Shown here: piece by piece, positions 18,646 through 28,119 of the stretch
How the letters are laid out: each line of letters opens with the position of its first letter
How positions within the stretch are numbered: the first letter of the stretch is position 1
Assembly (NCBI GenBank): GCA_020060215.1
Contig: JAGVAP010000061.1
Location: 1 to 64,000 of the forward strand
From: Deltaproteobacteria bacterium
GTDB taxonomy: Bacteria; Desulfobacterota; DSM-4660; Desulfatiglandales; HGW-15
Direction of reading: 5' to 3'
Length of the DNA: 64,000 nt
Translations under genes and position numbers: made by a program
Notes under the pieces: model-generated
Told to the model about the DNA's origin: nothing
Database searches by the model: none
Seen by the model: the letters and a program-made list of their open reading frames with translations, nothing else

Positions 18646-19806
18646 CTATTTCAAAGCCTCTTCCCCCCCGAATGCGCGATAGGGAGAAAAGCCCTCCAGG
18701 ACGATGTCGTCTCCTTCGATCAGCCTTCCCGCGATCATCCTGGCCACCATGCCTCCCACCCCGGGTCCGAGCATGAAGCCCTGGCCGCACATGCCGGTGG
18801 CATGCAGCAGCCCTCCGATCTCCCTGCTCCAGCCGACCAGAGGCGATCCGTCCGGGGACATGGGATAGAGCCCGCGCCAGACCCGGCGCACCCTCAGGTT
18901 CTTGAGCCTGGGGAGGAGGCGCACCATCCTTGCCCCCACCTGCGGGAGAAAGAGGGAGGTCTCCCGCTTGTCCGTACCGGGGATCAGGGGATCGGGGGTG
19001 ATGCAGAAGACCACCTGTCCAAGACGGTTCTGATAGAAGTAGTAGTTCTTGGACAAAGGGCCCGGCCTGAGATCGACGACCATGCAGGTGAAAAAGGACT
19101 GCACCGGCTCGGTGATCGCCGCCTCATGGGAGTCGGGGGTCACGGGGATGTCCACTCCGGCGGTCCTGCAGAGGTCCCTCGAAAACGGGCCTGCAGCATC
19201 CACCAGGACAGGCGCATGAAACTCGTTCTTTTCTGTTTCCACCCCATCGACTTTCCCTCCCTTGAGGAGTATCTTCCGGACCTTTTCCTGAAACCGAAAC
19301 TCCACGCCAACCGCCTTTGCGCGCCTGTAGAATGCGTTGGAGGCGCGGAGCGGGGAGGCGGAGCCGTCGTCCGGAGACCATGTCCCGCCCAGGAGCCGCT
19401 CCGGGTTGATGCCCGGCACGATCTCCCGAATCTCGGATGGGGAGACGAAGTTTATCCTGAGCCCGAAGCGCTTCTGGACGGGAAGGATCGCCTTGAGCGC
19501 CTTTTCCTCGGCCTCACGATAGACCGGAAACAGGTATCCGCCCCTCAGCCATTCGATATCGTCCCCGTACCTCTGCGACCAGGTCGAAAAGACCTCCAGC
19601 GATCGCTTGCAGGTGATGATCTTTGCCGGATCCGAATGGGTGGCCCTTATTCCGCCGATGGCCCGCTTGTTCTCCCCCTGTCCGGGGGAAGCATTGCGGT
19701 CCAGCACCAGGGGTTTCACGCCCATCTCCGCAAGGGCCAGCGCAGTGGGGACGCCGACCGACCCGGCGCCGACAATGATCACGTCATATTGGTTAGAATT
19801 GCTCAC
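18646..19806 (-). CDS. FAD-dependent oxidoreductase, DAO/sarcosine-oxidase-beta type
   Basis: A 386-residue flavoprotein of the D-amino-acid oxidase superfamily. The Rossmann ADP-binding motif IIVGAGSVGVPTALALAE begins near residue 10, the family's second segment GGIRATHSDPAKI follows, and the C-terminus has GLYPMSPDGSPLVGW and GMCGQGFMLGPGVG, which close around FAD. It probably forms a heteromeric dehydrogenase with the 693-residue protein encoded just upstream on the same strand, as in HcnBC, proline dehydrogenase and sarcosine oxidase complexes. The substrate is likely a secondary amine or amino acid, not determinable here. The start ATG 19806 follows a weak ribosome site. Confidence 0.85.
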   Translation of the reverse strand: MSNSNQYDVIIVGAGSVGVPTALALAEMGVKPLVLDRNASPGQGENKRAIGGIRATHSDPAKIITCKRSLEVFSTWSQRYGDDIEWLRGGYLFPVYREAEEKALKAILPVQKRFGLRINFVSPSEIREIVPGINPERLLGGTWSPDDGSASPLRASNAFYRRAKAVGVEFRFQEKVRKILLKGGKVDGVETEKNEFHAPVLVDAAGPFSRDLCRTAGVDIPVTPDSHEAAITEPVQSFFTCMVVDLRPGPLSKNYYFYQNRLGQVVFCITPDPLIPGTDKRETSLFLPQVGARMVRLLPRLKNLRVRRVWRGLYPMSPDGSPLVGWSREIGGLLHATGMCGQGFMLGPGVGGMVARMIAGRLIEGDDIVLEGFSPYRAFGGEEALK

Positions 19807-19835
19807 ATCGACTCCTGGACTGGGTTCTTAGGACC

Positions 19836-19862
19836 GATGGGTTGCGCTTCGCTGCACCCATC
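19836..19862. repeat. Dispersed hairpin repeat, copy 1
   Basis: GATGGGT...ACCCATC hairpin with a TTGCGCTTCGCTGC centre, followed by CTACA. A second copy in opposite orientation is at 46663-46696. It lies between the two FAD-oxidoreductase genes. Similar elements (tgtaggatgggt...) are scattered in many proteobacterial genomes. Confidence 0.6.
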
Positions 19863-20033
19863 CTACATTCTCCTGGATTCTTGGTGTTCCAGTTGCTCCG
19901 CACGAGACTTCATCCCATGCAGGAGCCTTGCGGTTCATTCAACACCGAAAAGATCGCAGGCAGAGCTTGCTCCCACAGAAGAGAAAACCCCATTTCCCAA
20001 TCGATCAATCTGATGTTCGATGTTCGTCTTCTC

Positions 20034-22115
20034 TTACTTCTTCCCCCTCATCCCCGCCAGAATCCCCAGGGGCACCTCCACGAAGAGCGGCCGATCGGTC
20101 CTGTCCGTCACCTGTTCAGGCTCGATCCCTTCCTCCCTGAACAGCCGCCAGATCATCGGCCGGCACGTCTTCGAGCCGCAGGCGCCCATCCCCGCCCGGG
20201 AGACGGCCTTCAGCTGATTCATGTCCCTGACCCCCTCCCGGATGGCCGCCCTGATCTCGCCCGCAGTGATCCTTTCACATCGGCAGATTACGGCGCCGTC
20301 CGGCGGCAGTTCCCTTTCATAGATCAGCGACGGCTCCATCCGGTCCTCCTGCATCCAAATCCCTGCGGCGGCCTTGGCAACCTCCTTCTCCATCCGGACC
20401 TGGACCAGAACGGTGCCCGGGAACTTCCTGGGGCTCGTAAGCACCTTCTCGACCGGGTACAGGCCGATGACCGCCCCGTCTTCGTCCGTCACCGGGACTT
20501 CCCTGCCCTGCTCCACCTTCTCGCGCCAGATCTCATAGGGGAAGGTCACGGTCGGCCTCTCCGGATCCTTGCGGTAATCCACCAGCGTCACCGCGAGCCC
20601 GGGGCAGACGTAGACGCAGCTCATGCATCCTTTGCAGGCGGACGGCTCCACAAGATAGGGAAGTCCCGTGATCTCGTCCCTCTCCGTGCGGATGGCGCTT
20701 TCCGGACATACGGATGTGCACGGGTTGCAGGGTACTTCCTGGAAGCAGTGGAAGACGGGAAAGACCCCCTTTTCCTCCGCGGGTTTGTCCCTCTTGAGAA
20801 CGGGGCCCGGCCTTGACCGTAGGATCTTCTCTTTCTCCTCCCACTGCCTGGGGATCGCTCCTTCGTAGAGGCCCAGGGACCGGGCGATCTTCAGACCCTC
20901 GATCCTCCCGGTGAACATGGCGGCGGAGGCCTCGGCGATCTCACGGGCATCTCCGGCGCGGTAGACCTCCATGCCCCACTCCCTCGCCTTGTGAAAGAAC
21001 TCGTCCACCTCGCCCAGCCCCACGGCAATCAGCAGGGTGTCCACGTGGTAGGTCTTGTGAGAGCCCGGGATGACCTTCCACTCCTTGTCCAGTGCGCCGA
21101 TGGTGACGCTCTCCACGCGGTCTTTGCCGGAAGCGGAGACCACGGTGTGGCCGGTGAGGATGGGGACGCCGAGGCGTTTGAGCTTGTCGGCATGGACCTT
21201 GTAGCCGCCCACACGGGGCAGGGCTTCGACCAGGGCCGTCACCTCCATGCCGGCCTGGATGGCATGGTACCCTGCAATCAGCCCGACATTCCCGCCGCCC
21301 ACGATCAGCAGCCGCTCGGAGGGTCTCACCAGGTCCCGGTTCACCAGGGTCTGGAAGGCGCCCGCGCCAAAGACCCCGGGCAGGGTATTGCCTGGGAAGG
21401 AGAGCATCTTCTCTCTCGCGCCGGTGGCGACGAGGAGTCTCTGGGGCCGGACCTTTCGATAGATCCCCCCCTTGACCACCCCCACGACACCGTCGGAGAA
21501 TACGCCGACGGCCGTTGCATTGAGCCAGACCTCGACCGGATCCAGCCCCTCCAGTTCCTCCTGCATGAGGCGGGCAATCTCCATTCCCCTCGTTCCCGCC
21601 CTGGAATCCTCGACAGACCCGAAGAACTTGTGCGTCTGGAGCAGGAGCTTGCCTCCAAGCCCGGTCTTGTCGTCGATCAGCAGCGTGTCCGCCCCCGTCT
21701 TCCCGAGCTCCACGGCAGCGGCCATTCCCGCAGGCCCGCCTCCGATGATGAGGACTTCGACATCCCTGATCGGCGGTTCGCGAAGAACCGGGACCGCCTC
21801 ATCCTTGGGGAGACCGGGCAGGCCTTCGACGCCCTCCACGGCCATGCCCCCTTTCAGGGGGGTCATGCAGGACTTGACCGGCATCCCGTCCAGGATGACC
21901 AGACACTGCGAGCACTGCCCGTTCGCACAGAAGAGTCCCTGCGGGCTCCCGTCCTTGTGATGGTGGCCGAATACATGGATGCCGTTGGCGATGAGGGCGG
22001 AGGAGATCATCTCTCCTGCAAGGCCTTTGATCTCCTTCCCGTTCCAGGTAAAGGCGATCCTCTTCCGGACCGGGATCTCCAGGATGGGGTGTTTCGTGAT
22101 CCTCTTCTCTTCCAT
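20034..22115 (-). CDS. Multidomain FAD/Fe-S oxidoreductase, HcnA-HcnB-like fusion with ferredoxin and BFD domains
   Basis: A 693-residue fusion. Residues 15-100 form a plant-type 2Fe-2S domain (C63, C68, C71, C83), as in HcnA or the N-terminus of sarcosine oxidase alpha. Residues 115-440 are a two-dinucleotide flavoprotein domain (LIIGGGPAGMAAAVELG, LLIVGGGNVGLIAG). Near 465-540 lie two ferredoxin motifs (CNPCTSVCP and CKGCMSCVYVCP) for 4Fe-4S clusters. The C-terminus is a BFD-like 2Fe-2S domain (CRCE...CGSKTCRP). It would carry electrons from the DAO-like partner encoded downstream to an anaerobic acceptor. The ATG at 22115 has a gaagga ribosome site. Substrate unknown. Confidence 0.85.
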   Translation of the reverse strand: MEEKRITKHPILEIPVRKRIAFTWNGKEIKGLAGEMISSALIANGIHVFGHHHKDGSPQGLFCANGQCSQCLVILDGMPVKSCMTPLKGGMAVEGVEGLPGLPKDEAVPVLREPPIRDVEVLIIGGGPAGMAAAVELGKTGADTLLIDDKTGLGGKLLLQTHKFFGSVEDSRAGTRGMEIARLMQEELEGLDPVEVWLNATAVGVFSDGVVGVVKGGIYRKVRPQRLLVATGAREKMLSFPGNTLPGVFGAGAFQTLVNRDLVRPSERLLIVGGGNVGLIAGYHAIQAGMEVTALVEALPRVGGYKVHADKLKRLGVPILTGHTVVSASGKDRVESVTIGALDKEWKVIPGSHKTYHVDTLLIAVGLGEVDEFFHKAREWGMEVYRAGDAREIAEASAAMFTGRIEGLKIARSLGLYEGAIPRQWEEKEKILRSRPGPVLKRDKPAEEKGVFPVFHCFQEVPCNPCTSVCPESAIRTERDEITGLPYLVEPSACKGCMSCVYVCPGLAVTLVDYRKDPERPTVTFPYEIWREKVEQGREVPVTDEDGAVIGLYPVEKVLTSPRKFPGTVLVQVRMEKEVAKAAAGIWMQEDRMEPSLIYERELPPDGAVICRCERITAGEIRAAIREGVRDMNQLKAVSRAGMGACGSKTCRPMIWRLFREEGIEPEQVTDRTDRPLFVEVPLGILAGMRGKK

Positions 22116-22253
22116 ATGCCTTCCTTCGTGCCTGAGCCGACGTGATCGAAGATATCATGCCCGCGTTCATAAATGACAAAGCGCAATGCAAATGTACAGG
22201 GGAAATTCTGGGGCGGAGTATGGATTCTGGTGTTGCTGTCGAGCAGTTGCAGC

Positions 22254-23066
22254 TCAACGGCCATCCGCGGCGAATCGGGCCAGCCGCTGATAATAGGCGT
22301 GCCCTCCCACGACGAAGGTGTCGTTGTGGCCCGCCCCTTGGATCGGGTAGAAGTGCTTCGGCTCCCTTGCGGCCTCGAAGAGGGCCCCGCCCATGGAGAA
22401 AGGAACGAGCTCATCCTCTGTTCCGTGAATGATCAGGACGGGCACTCCGACCCGCGGAATCTTCGCAAGGTTGTCGTAGTGGACCGGCATCAGCCGGGAG
22501 AAGGGCCTGAACAGGAGCATGGATCCGGCCATGTCGGGGAGAGAGGTGAAGGCGCATTCGAGGATCAGGGACCTGACCTTCTTCTCCAGCGCCACCTCGA
22601 TAGCCACCGCTCCCCCCAGAGAGCGTCCGAAGGGGACAATCCGCTCCGGGGGGACCCCTTCCCTCCGGACCAGGTATTCGTGGGCGGAAATCCCGTCTTC
22701 ATAGATACCCTTCTCCGACGGGCTCCCCTCGCTCCTGCCGTATCCGCTGTAATCGAAGATGAAGACCCCCAACCCGCTTCTCAGGAGTCCTGCGATATTT
22801 TCGAGCCGGTGAGAGATGTTCCCTGCGTTCCCATGGCAGAAGAGGATCACCGGTCCGTTTTGGGGAGCAGGGAAATACCACCCGTGGAGCCCCTTGCCGC
22901 CGCTGCTCTCGAAGACCACGTCCTTGTACGGGAGCCCGTAATCCTCGGGCGTGTAGTCGAAGGTCCGCTGGGGATGAAATACGAAGAAGTTCTCGATCCT
23001 CGAGAAGAAGAGGAGAGAGCCGACGGCGAAGAGTGCGATGAATACGAAGAAGTAGACCCATTGCAT
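22254..23066 (-). CDS. Membrane-anchored alpha/beta hydrolase
   Basis: About 270 residues of the BEM46-like serine-hydrolase family. An N-terminal membrane segment (WVYFFVFIALFAVGSLLFF) precedes a lumenal hydrolase domain. The nucleophile elbow is FGRSLGG, the Asp lies in HGTEDELVPF and the His in GAGHND; HGNAGN supplies the oxyanion hole. The start chosen (ATG 23066) has an aggaagg ribosome site 8 bases upstream and matches family length; in-frame starts at 23129 and 23162 exist, the last one inside a dispersed repeat. It is 138 bases from the preceding flavoprotein gene. Substrate unknown. Confidence 0.8.
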   Translation of the reverse strand: MQWVYFFVFIALFAVGSLLFFSRIENFFVFHPQRTFDYTPEDYGLPYKDVVFESSGGKGLHGWYFPAPQNGPVILFCHGNAGNISHRLENIAGLLRSGLGVFIFDYSGYGRSEGSPSEKGIYEDGISAHEYLVRREGVPPERIVPFGRSLGGAVAIEVALEKKVRSLILECAFTSLPDMAGSMLLFRPFSRLMPVHYDNLAKIPRVGVPVLIIHGTEDELVPFSMGGALFEAAREPKHFYPIQGAGHNDTFVVGGHAYYQRLARFAADGR

Positions 23067-23141
23067 GAGGGAGGCCTTCCTGAGCCGTCTCCAATAGGGC
23101 TTGCGATCGTTACCAAGTTCGTAGTCCATCCTGATTCGTAC

Positions 23142-23168
23142 CAAATCCCGCCACGAAGACACGACCGC
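23142..23168 (-). repeat. Dispersed intergenic repeat (cgtgtcttcgtggcgg family), copy 1
   Basis: On the - strand the sequence reads cgtgtcttcgtggcgg followed by gat. The same word is found on the + strand at about 41309-41336 and 46479-46508. It lies just upstream of the hydrolase gene. Confidence 0.6.
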
Positions 23169-23248
23169 CGCCGCGCCGGAGTGGCGCTGTGGCGCATCAC
23201 CAGGACACGATACGGTGTCTCACCGCCTTCGCGGCAGATCTTCTGACC

Positions 23249-24235
23249 CTAGATATGGAATTCCGCTACGTCCCCGTCCTGCAGCACATAATCCCTCTGA
23301 ACCATCTGGCCGTCGTAGACCGCCTTTCCCCAGATCCTTGCGTACTTCAGTTTTTCCTGAAAATCCTTGTGGATCTTGACTGCGAGGTCCTCCAGCGTGC
23401 TCTCCCTCGGCAGCACGAAGGGCGATTTCAGGTCGGGGTCTTTCCCGGGCGCCTTGGTATACACCCTGATGATCCGAGCCATTTCATAGACCCGCTCCAT
23501 CAGGGCATGGAGGTTCCTCTTGCCGGCGACCGAGATGGCGAGCGCCGGGAGAACGGTTTCCGCGAGCTCCAGAAAGACCCTGTAGTCCTCCTCATCCTCC
23601 GGCCTGTCCACCTTGTTCACCGCCAGGAGCATCTTCTTCATGAAGGGGGGTTTTTTCAGGTCCTCCGGGGCAAGCGTCCCTTCGGGAAAGATGCGCCACT
23701 CGGCAAAGGTCGAGAGGGAAAGCTCCAGATTCCCGATGGGATCGCCGTGGAGGTCGAGCAGGATCAAAAGGATGTCGGCCCTCCTCAGCAGATCCGGGAG
23801 ATAGGGGTCCACGTATTCCCTGCTCAACGGGGGCGTGTCGATGAACTGGAACTGGATGTTCTCGTAGGTGGCCATTCCCGGTGTCGGTTTCCATGTGGAG
23901 TGCGGGAAGTCCGCAATCTCGGGTGCGGCGTTGGTCAGGGCTGCCAGGAGGGACGATTTGCCGGAGTTGGGAGGTCCGGTCACCGCCACCTGCGCCGCCC
24001 CCTCCCTGTCTATGGAATAGGCCGTCTCCCTCCTGGCGCCGCCTTTCTTCTGCTGGGCCTCCGCTTTGAGCTTGGCCACCTTGCGGCGAAGATCGGCCTT
24101 GAGCTTATCCGTGCCCTTGTGCTTGGGCATGATGGCCAGCATTTCTTCCAGGGCTTGTACCTTCTCGTCGGCCGTTCTGGCATCCCGGAAGCGCTTCTCG
24201 GCCTCAAAGTACATGGGCGGCAGGTTGGCTGGCAT
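23249..24235 (-). CDS. DRG/Obg-family GTPase with C-terminal TGS domain
   Basis: About 328 residues. An N-terminal helical segment (residues 1-85, rich in Lys/Glu, ending in QQKKGGARRE) precedes a G domain with G1 GPPNSGKSS, G3 DTPP in place of the canonical DxxG, and G4 NKVD. The last 70 residues form a TGS domain (PRESTLEDLAVKIHKDF ... VLQDGDVAEFHI), as in archaeal and eukaryotic DRG proteins. Such GTPases bind RNA or ribosomes; the role of this bacterial subgroup is poorly known. The start at 24235 gives the family's MPANLPPMYFEAE opening; the in-frame ATG at 24274 is less likely. Confidence 0.8.
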   Translation of the reverse strand: MPANLPPMYFEAEKRFRDARTADEKVQALEEMLAIMPKHKGTDKLKADLRRKVAKLKAEAQQKKGGARRETAYSIDREGAAQVAVTGPPNSGKSSLLAALTNAAPEIADFPHSTWKPTPGMATYENIQFQFIDTPPLSREYVDPYLPDLLRRADILLILLDLHGDPIGNLELSLSTFAEWRIFPEGTLAPEDLKKPPFMKKMLLAVNKVDRPEDEEDYRVFLELAETVLPALAISVAGKRNLHALMERVYEMARIIRVYTKAPGKDPDLKSPFVLPRESTLEDLAVKIHKDFQEKLKYARIWGKAVYDGQMVQRDYVLQDGDVAEFHI

Positions 24236-24495
24236 CTTCTCGATCCAGGCGGATGGTCCAGGGAGGAACCCCAAAGACCTAAGTCGATGCTCATAATCTA
24301 ACAGAAGGAGGGGCGTTCTTCAATGGAACAGGTCGTCTCGCAATTCGTGGCCGGTTGTTGGGTTGTTCTCGACCAAGGGAGAGAAAGGGGAAGTGAGGAT
24401 CGGGGGGAAGGAAGAAAGGCGGCATAATCCAAACCTGTTGAAAACTTCCCTCCCTGGATATACTTGGATATATAGATCCAGGAGGAAACAGGGCG

Positions 24496-25326
24496 ATGAT
24501 ACCAAGGAGAAAACTGGGGAAGACCGATATGGAGGTCACGATCTTCGGGCTCGGAGGCGAGGGGATCCTCCGCACCTATGACTACGAAGATCAGGCCTAC
24601 CGTCTGATCAACAGGGCCATCGATCTCGGCATCAACTACTTTGAATCCGCCAGGGCCTATGCGGGGAGCGAAGCCTATTACGGGCTGGCCCTCAGAGAAA
24701 GGAGGAGGGAGATCTTCCTCACCAGCAAGTCCCATGGAAGGGACAGCGGAACCGCAATGGAACACCTTCGGCAGACCCTCAGGAACATGAAGACCGACTA
24801 CCTCGACCTGTGGCAGGTGCATGACGTGAGGACCGAAGAAGACATCCGCGAGATCTTCGGCAGGGGAGGGGCCATCGAGGCCTTTGCAGAGGCCAGGCAA
24901 AAGGGGCTCGTTCGCTACATCGGCGTGACCGGACACCATCATCCGCTCGTCATCAGAAAATGCATTGAGATGTACGATTTCGACACCGTGCTCCTTCCGG
25001 TCAACCCTGCGGAACCCTTTTACCGCAGCTTCATCGAGCATGTCCTCCCCCTGGCCGGCCGGAAGGAAATGGGTGTGGTGGCCATGAAGGTCTATTTCAG
25101 AGGGCTCATTGCCAAGGTGCCGGAGTATGCCGGGATGGAGCCGTTCTTCAGGTTTGCCTTGTCCCACCCGGTGTCCACGGCCGTGATCGGCTGCGACAGT
25201 ATTGAACAGCTCGAAAAGAACGTGTATTTTGCGGAGTCGTTCACCCCTATGACCCAGGAAGAGATGACGGGAATGATGGAATTCGTCGAGCCCTATTCCA
25301 GACAGCTCATGTACTACAAGCCATGA
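24496..25326 (+). CDS. Aldo-keto reductase
   Basis: A 276-residue NAD(P)H-dependent oxidoreductase of the AKR fold. The catalytic tetrad can be placed at Glu50 (YFESARAY, where most relatives have Asp), Tyr55, Lys78 (LTSKSH) and His109 (WQVHD). The phosphate-binding C-terminal segment AVIGCDSIEQLEKN is present. No C-terminal ferredoxin extension, which is common in anaerobe homologues, is seen. The ATG has a very good ribosome site (aggaggaaa, 10 bases upstream). The stop overlaps the next start by four bases. The Glu-for-Asp change is worth noting but may be tolerated. Confidence 0.85.
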   Translation: MIPRRKLGKTDMEVTIFGLGGEGILRTYDYEDQAYRLINRAIDLGINYFESARAYAGSEAYYGLALRERRREIFLTSKSHGRDSGTAMEHLRQTLRNMKTDYLDLWQVHDVRTEEDIREIFGRGGAIEAFAEARQKGLVRYIGVTGHHHPLVIRKCIEMYDFDTVLLPVNPAEPFYRSFIEHVLPLAGRKEMGVVAMKVYFRGLIAKVPEYAGMEPFFRFALSHPVSTAVIGCDSIEQLEKNVYFAESFTPMTQEEMTGMMEFVEPYSRQLMYYKP

Positions 25327-26216
25327 AGGCCATGATCCTCGCAGCAGGATTCGGGACCAGGCTCCGCCCCCTTTCGGAAAAGAGGCCGAAGCCCCTCGTG
25401 CCCGTGGCCAACAGGCCCGTGATCCTGAGGAATATGGAATATCTCCGGGCTCACGGGGTCGGGGAGATCGTGGTCAACACCCACCACCATGCCCCACAGC
25501 TGACGGAGTTCCTGTCGCTCCATCGTCCTCCGGGTATGCGGGTGGAGGTACGTGTGGAGCCCGAGATCCTGGGAACCGGGGGCGGGATCAGGAACACGGC
25601 CGATTTCTGGGGGAAGGACCCGTTCGTGGTGATCAACGGGGATATCCTTACGGATATCGATATCACCGAGGCCTATCGTGAACACCTCAGGACCAGGCCC
25701 CCGGCCACGCTGATCCTGCACGATCAGCCGGCCTACAACAAGATCAGGGTGGAGGGCGGCCGAATCACCGAGATACCGAAGGCGTACGGCAAAGAGGGGC
25801 TCGCCTTCACGGGGATCCATATCATGGAGCCCGAGATCCTGGTCCATATCCCGGAAGGATTCTCGGACATCGTGGACTGCTACCGGGCCCTGATCGGCTC
25901 CGGGACAGAGATCGGCTCCTTTGTGTCCCGGCGCCATTACTGGCGCGACATCGGGAACCTCCCCGACTACTTCGAGGCGAACCGAGAGCTCGCCCGCGGA
26001 CCTTTCACCCTGGGCGCAGGCAGCGAGATGCATCCTTCGGCGGGGTGGAAGGATTGGGCCGTGATTGGAGAAAACTGCCGCCTGGGGGAAGAGGTGGAGA
26101 TCTCGCGCTCCATCCTGTGGGAGGGGGTAAGTGTGAGGGCCGGGGTGAAGGTGACGGACTGTGTGGTCACCAGCGGATGCACGGTGGAGCAGGATTGCAG
26201 CAACGCTATTTTGTGA
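25323..26216 (+). CDS. Sugar-phosphate nucleotidylyltransferase
   Basis: A 297-residue enzyme of the NTP-transferase family. It opens with the nucleotide-binding signature MKAMILAAGFGTRLRPLSEKRPKP and includes the metal-binding Asp in VVINGDIL. The last 60 residues form a short left-handed beta-helix (AVIGENCRLGEEVEI and following hexads). It would join a sugar 1-phosphate to an NTP to give an NDP-sugar, mannose- or glucose-1-phosphate being most usual; the substrate cannot be fixed from motifs. It overlaps the aldo-keto reductase stop by four bases. Confidence 0.88.
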   Translation: MKAMILAAGFGTRLRPLSEKRPKPLVPVANRPVILRNMEYLRAHGVGEIVVNTHHHAPQLTEFLSLHRPPGMRVEVRVEPEILGTGGGIRNTADFWGKDPFVVINGDILTDIDITEAYREHLRTRPPATLILHDQPAYNKIRVEGGRITEIPKAYGKEGLAFTGIHIMEPEILVHIPEGFSDIVDCYRALIGSGTEIGSFVSRRHYWRDIGNLPDYFEANRELARGPFTLGAGSEMHPSAGWKDWAVIGENCRLGEEVEISRSILWEGVSVRAGVKVTDCVVTSGCTVEQDCSNAIL

Positions 26217-26635
26217 AGCCGGCGGTTTTCAGGTCGAGGATGAGTCCGACCCGGGGCAGGAGGAAACCGCTTGAAATCCAAATATCCAAGCCCCAATGAC
26301 AAATCAGACCCAAATGACCAAGATGCAGGAAAGAGATAGGAATCAGGCGCCGGAAGCCTAGGCCCTTTCGTTCGGTCTTGAGTTTTTGAATTGGGATCCT
26401 GGCATTGTTCGATATCTGGCATTCCGCCCTTTGACATCTCAATCCCACTCCCGTGGGGGCGCGTCCCTTCCGCAACAAAAAGGGCCGCTCACCCGAGTTC
26501 ACCGACCCCCGGCCCGTCCGACCGTCCTTTTACCTTGACTATCGCGGGTATTTGGTTTACAAGCTTACGTTCAACTTATATAAATAATTAAATAATGTCG
26601 ACAAAAGGTCGGCTAAACAGTACCTTCAGCTCATC
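26217..26635. other. 419-base intergenic region with repeat remnants and the lysS promoter
   Basis: The 26270-26460 part holds repeat-like words (gaaatccaaatatccaag, aatgacaaatcagacccaaatgacc, and an inverted counterpart with ttgaattgggatcc). These resemble low-complexity dispersed elements of environmental bacterial genomes. No gene is supported. A strong sigma-70 promoter lies at 26556-26584. Confidence 0.55.
26556..26584 (+). promoter_or_regulatory. Sigma-70 promoter for lysS and the envelope gene cluster
   Basis: TTTACA (26556-26561) and TATAAA (26579-26584) are separated by exactly 17 bases; each differs from consensus at one position. The expected start site near 26591 gives a leader of about 45 bases before the lysS ATG. 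Confidence 0.65.
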
Positions 26636-28117
26636 ATGGAAAAGATCAGCAATCTGTTCGAGGAAAGAAAGAAGAAGGCCGAAGACCTGAGGGGGATGGA
26701 GGTCCCCCTCTACCCGGCGGGTTTCCCGGTCACCATCACCGCCGCGGAGGCCGTTCGGCGGTTTGGAGAAGTGGATGCACAAACCCTGGAGCAGCACGGG
26801 GAGACCTTTGCCATGGCCGGCAGGATCATGTCCCTTCGCGACTTCGGCAAGGCATCCTTTGTCCACATCAAGGACCGGAGCGGCCGGATCCAGGCCTACA
26901 TCCGCAAGGACAAGGTCGGGGAGCACTCCTTCAAGGTCTTCAAGCTCATCGACATCGGTGACTTCATCGGGATCAAGGGGAGGTTTTTCAGGACGAAGAC
27001 CGGGGAGTTGACCATCCTGGCCGACGAGGTAAAGCTCCTTTCAAAGTCCCTCAGGCCCCTTCCGGAGAAGTGGCACGGCCTCACCGACGTGGAGACCCGC
27101 TACAGACAGAGGTATCTGGACCTCATCGTCAATGAATCCGTGCGGGACCTCTTCGCACTCCGCAGCAGGGTCATCCAGTTCATCCGGGAGTTCCTGATCG
27201 CCAGGGACTTCCTGGAGGTCGAGACCCCCATGATGCAGCCGATCCCGGGCGGGGCGACGGCCAAGCCGTTCAAGACCTATCACAATGCCCTCGGGATGAA
27301 CCTCTACCTTCGGGTGGCCCCCGAGCTCTACCTCAAGAGGCTCGTCGTGGGCGGGATGGAGCGCGTCTTCGAGATCAACCGCAATTTCCGGAACGAGGGG
27401 ATCTCCGTAAAGCACAACCCCGAGTTCACGATGCTCGAATTCTACATGGCCTATGCCACATACCACGACCTGATGCTCCTCACGGAAGAGCTCTTTCGAG
27501 AACTGCTGCTGCGGATCCGCGGCACGACGACCATCGAGTACCAGGGACAGCCGATCGATTTCTCGCCCCCATGGCCCAGACTCTCCTTCATGGATGCACT
27601 CAAGGGGGCGGGGATGAGCGGAAGCGCACTGGGGGAGCTCGGCGCCGCGATCTCCTTTGCCAGGGAAAGAAACATCGTCCTGTCCAAGGAAGACAGCCTG
27701 GGCAAGGTCCTGACCAAGATCTTCGACCAGCTGGTGGAGCCCACGCTCTGGAATCCCACCTTCGTTTACGGCTACCCCATCGAGATCTCGCCGCTCTCCC
27801 GCCGGAACGACGAGGTCCCCGAGATCGCAGACCGTTTCGAGCTCTTCATCGGCGGCAAGGAGATCGCGAACGCCTTTACGGAGTTGAACGACCCGGTCGA
27901 TCAGCGGGAGCGGTTTGTCCAGCAGGTCTCCCTTCGGGAGTCGGGGGACGAGGAAGCGCAGTTCATGGACGAGGACTACCTTGCGGCCATGGAGTACGGC
28001 CTCCCCCCTACCGCCGGGGAGGGCATAGGGATTGACAGGGTGATCATGCTCCTGACCGATTCTCCGTCCATCAGGGATGTGATCCTGTTTCCCCACATGA
28101 GGTCGCGACAGGACTGA
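26636..28117 (+). CDS. lysS: Lysyl-tRNA synthetase, class II
   Basis: A 493-residue class II synthetase that charges tRNA-Lys. The N-terminal OB-fold anticodon domain covers about residues 55-150 (VAGRIM-type motif [15 protein letters not shown]); class II motif 1 is at RYLDLIVN, motif 2 at [20 protein letters not shown], and motif 3 at [10 protein letters not shown]. The length is normal. The ATG has only a weak ribosome site. It is the first gene of the envelope cluster, ending two bases before lolE, an arrangement often seen in Desulfobacterota. Confidence 0.96.
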   Translation: MEKISNLFEERKKKAEDLRGMEVPLYPAGFPVTITAAEAVRRFGEVDAQTLEQHGETFAMAGRIMSLRDFGKASFVHIKDRSGRIQAYIRKDKVGEHSFKVFKLIDIGDFIGIKGRFFRTKTGELTILADEVKLLSKSLRPLPEKWHGLTDVETRYRQRYLDLIVNESVRDLFALRSRVIQFIREFLIARDFLEVETPMMQPIPGGATAKPFKTYHNALGMNLYLRVAPELYLKRLVVGGMERVFEINRNFRNEGISVKHNPEFTMLEFYMAYATYHDLMLLTEELFRELLLRIRGTTTIEYQGQPIDFSPPWPRLSFMDALKGAGMSGSALGELGAAISFARERNIVLSKEDSLGKVLTKIFDQLVEPTLWNPTFVYGYPIEISPLSRRNDEVPEIADRFELFIGGKEIANAFTELNDPVDQRERFVQQVSLRESGDEEAQFMDEDYLAAMEYGLPPTAGEGIGIDRVIMLLTDSPSIRDVILFPHMRSRQD

Positions 28118-28119
28118 AG

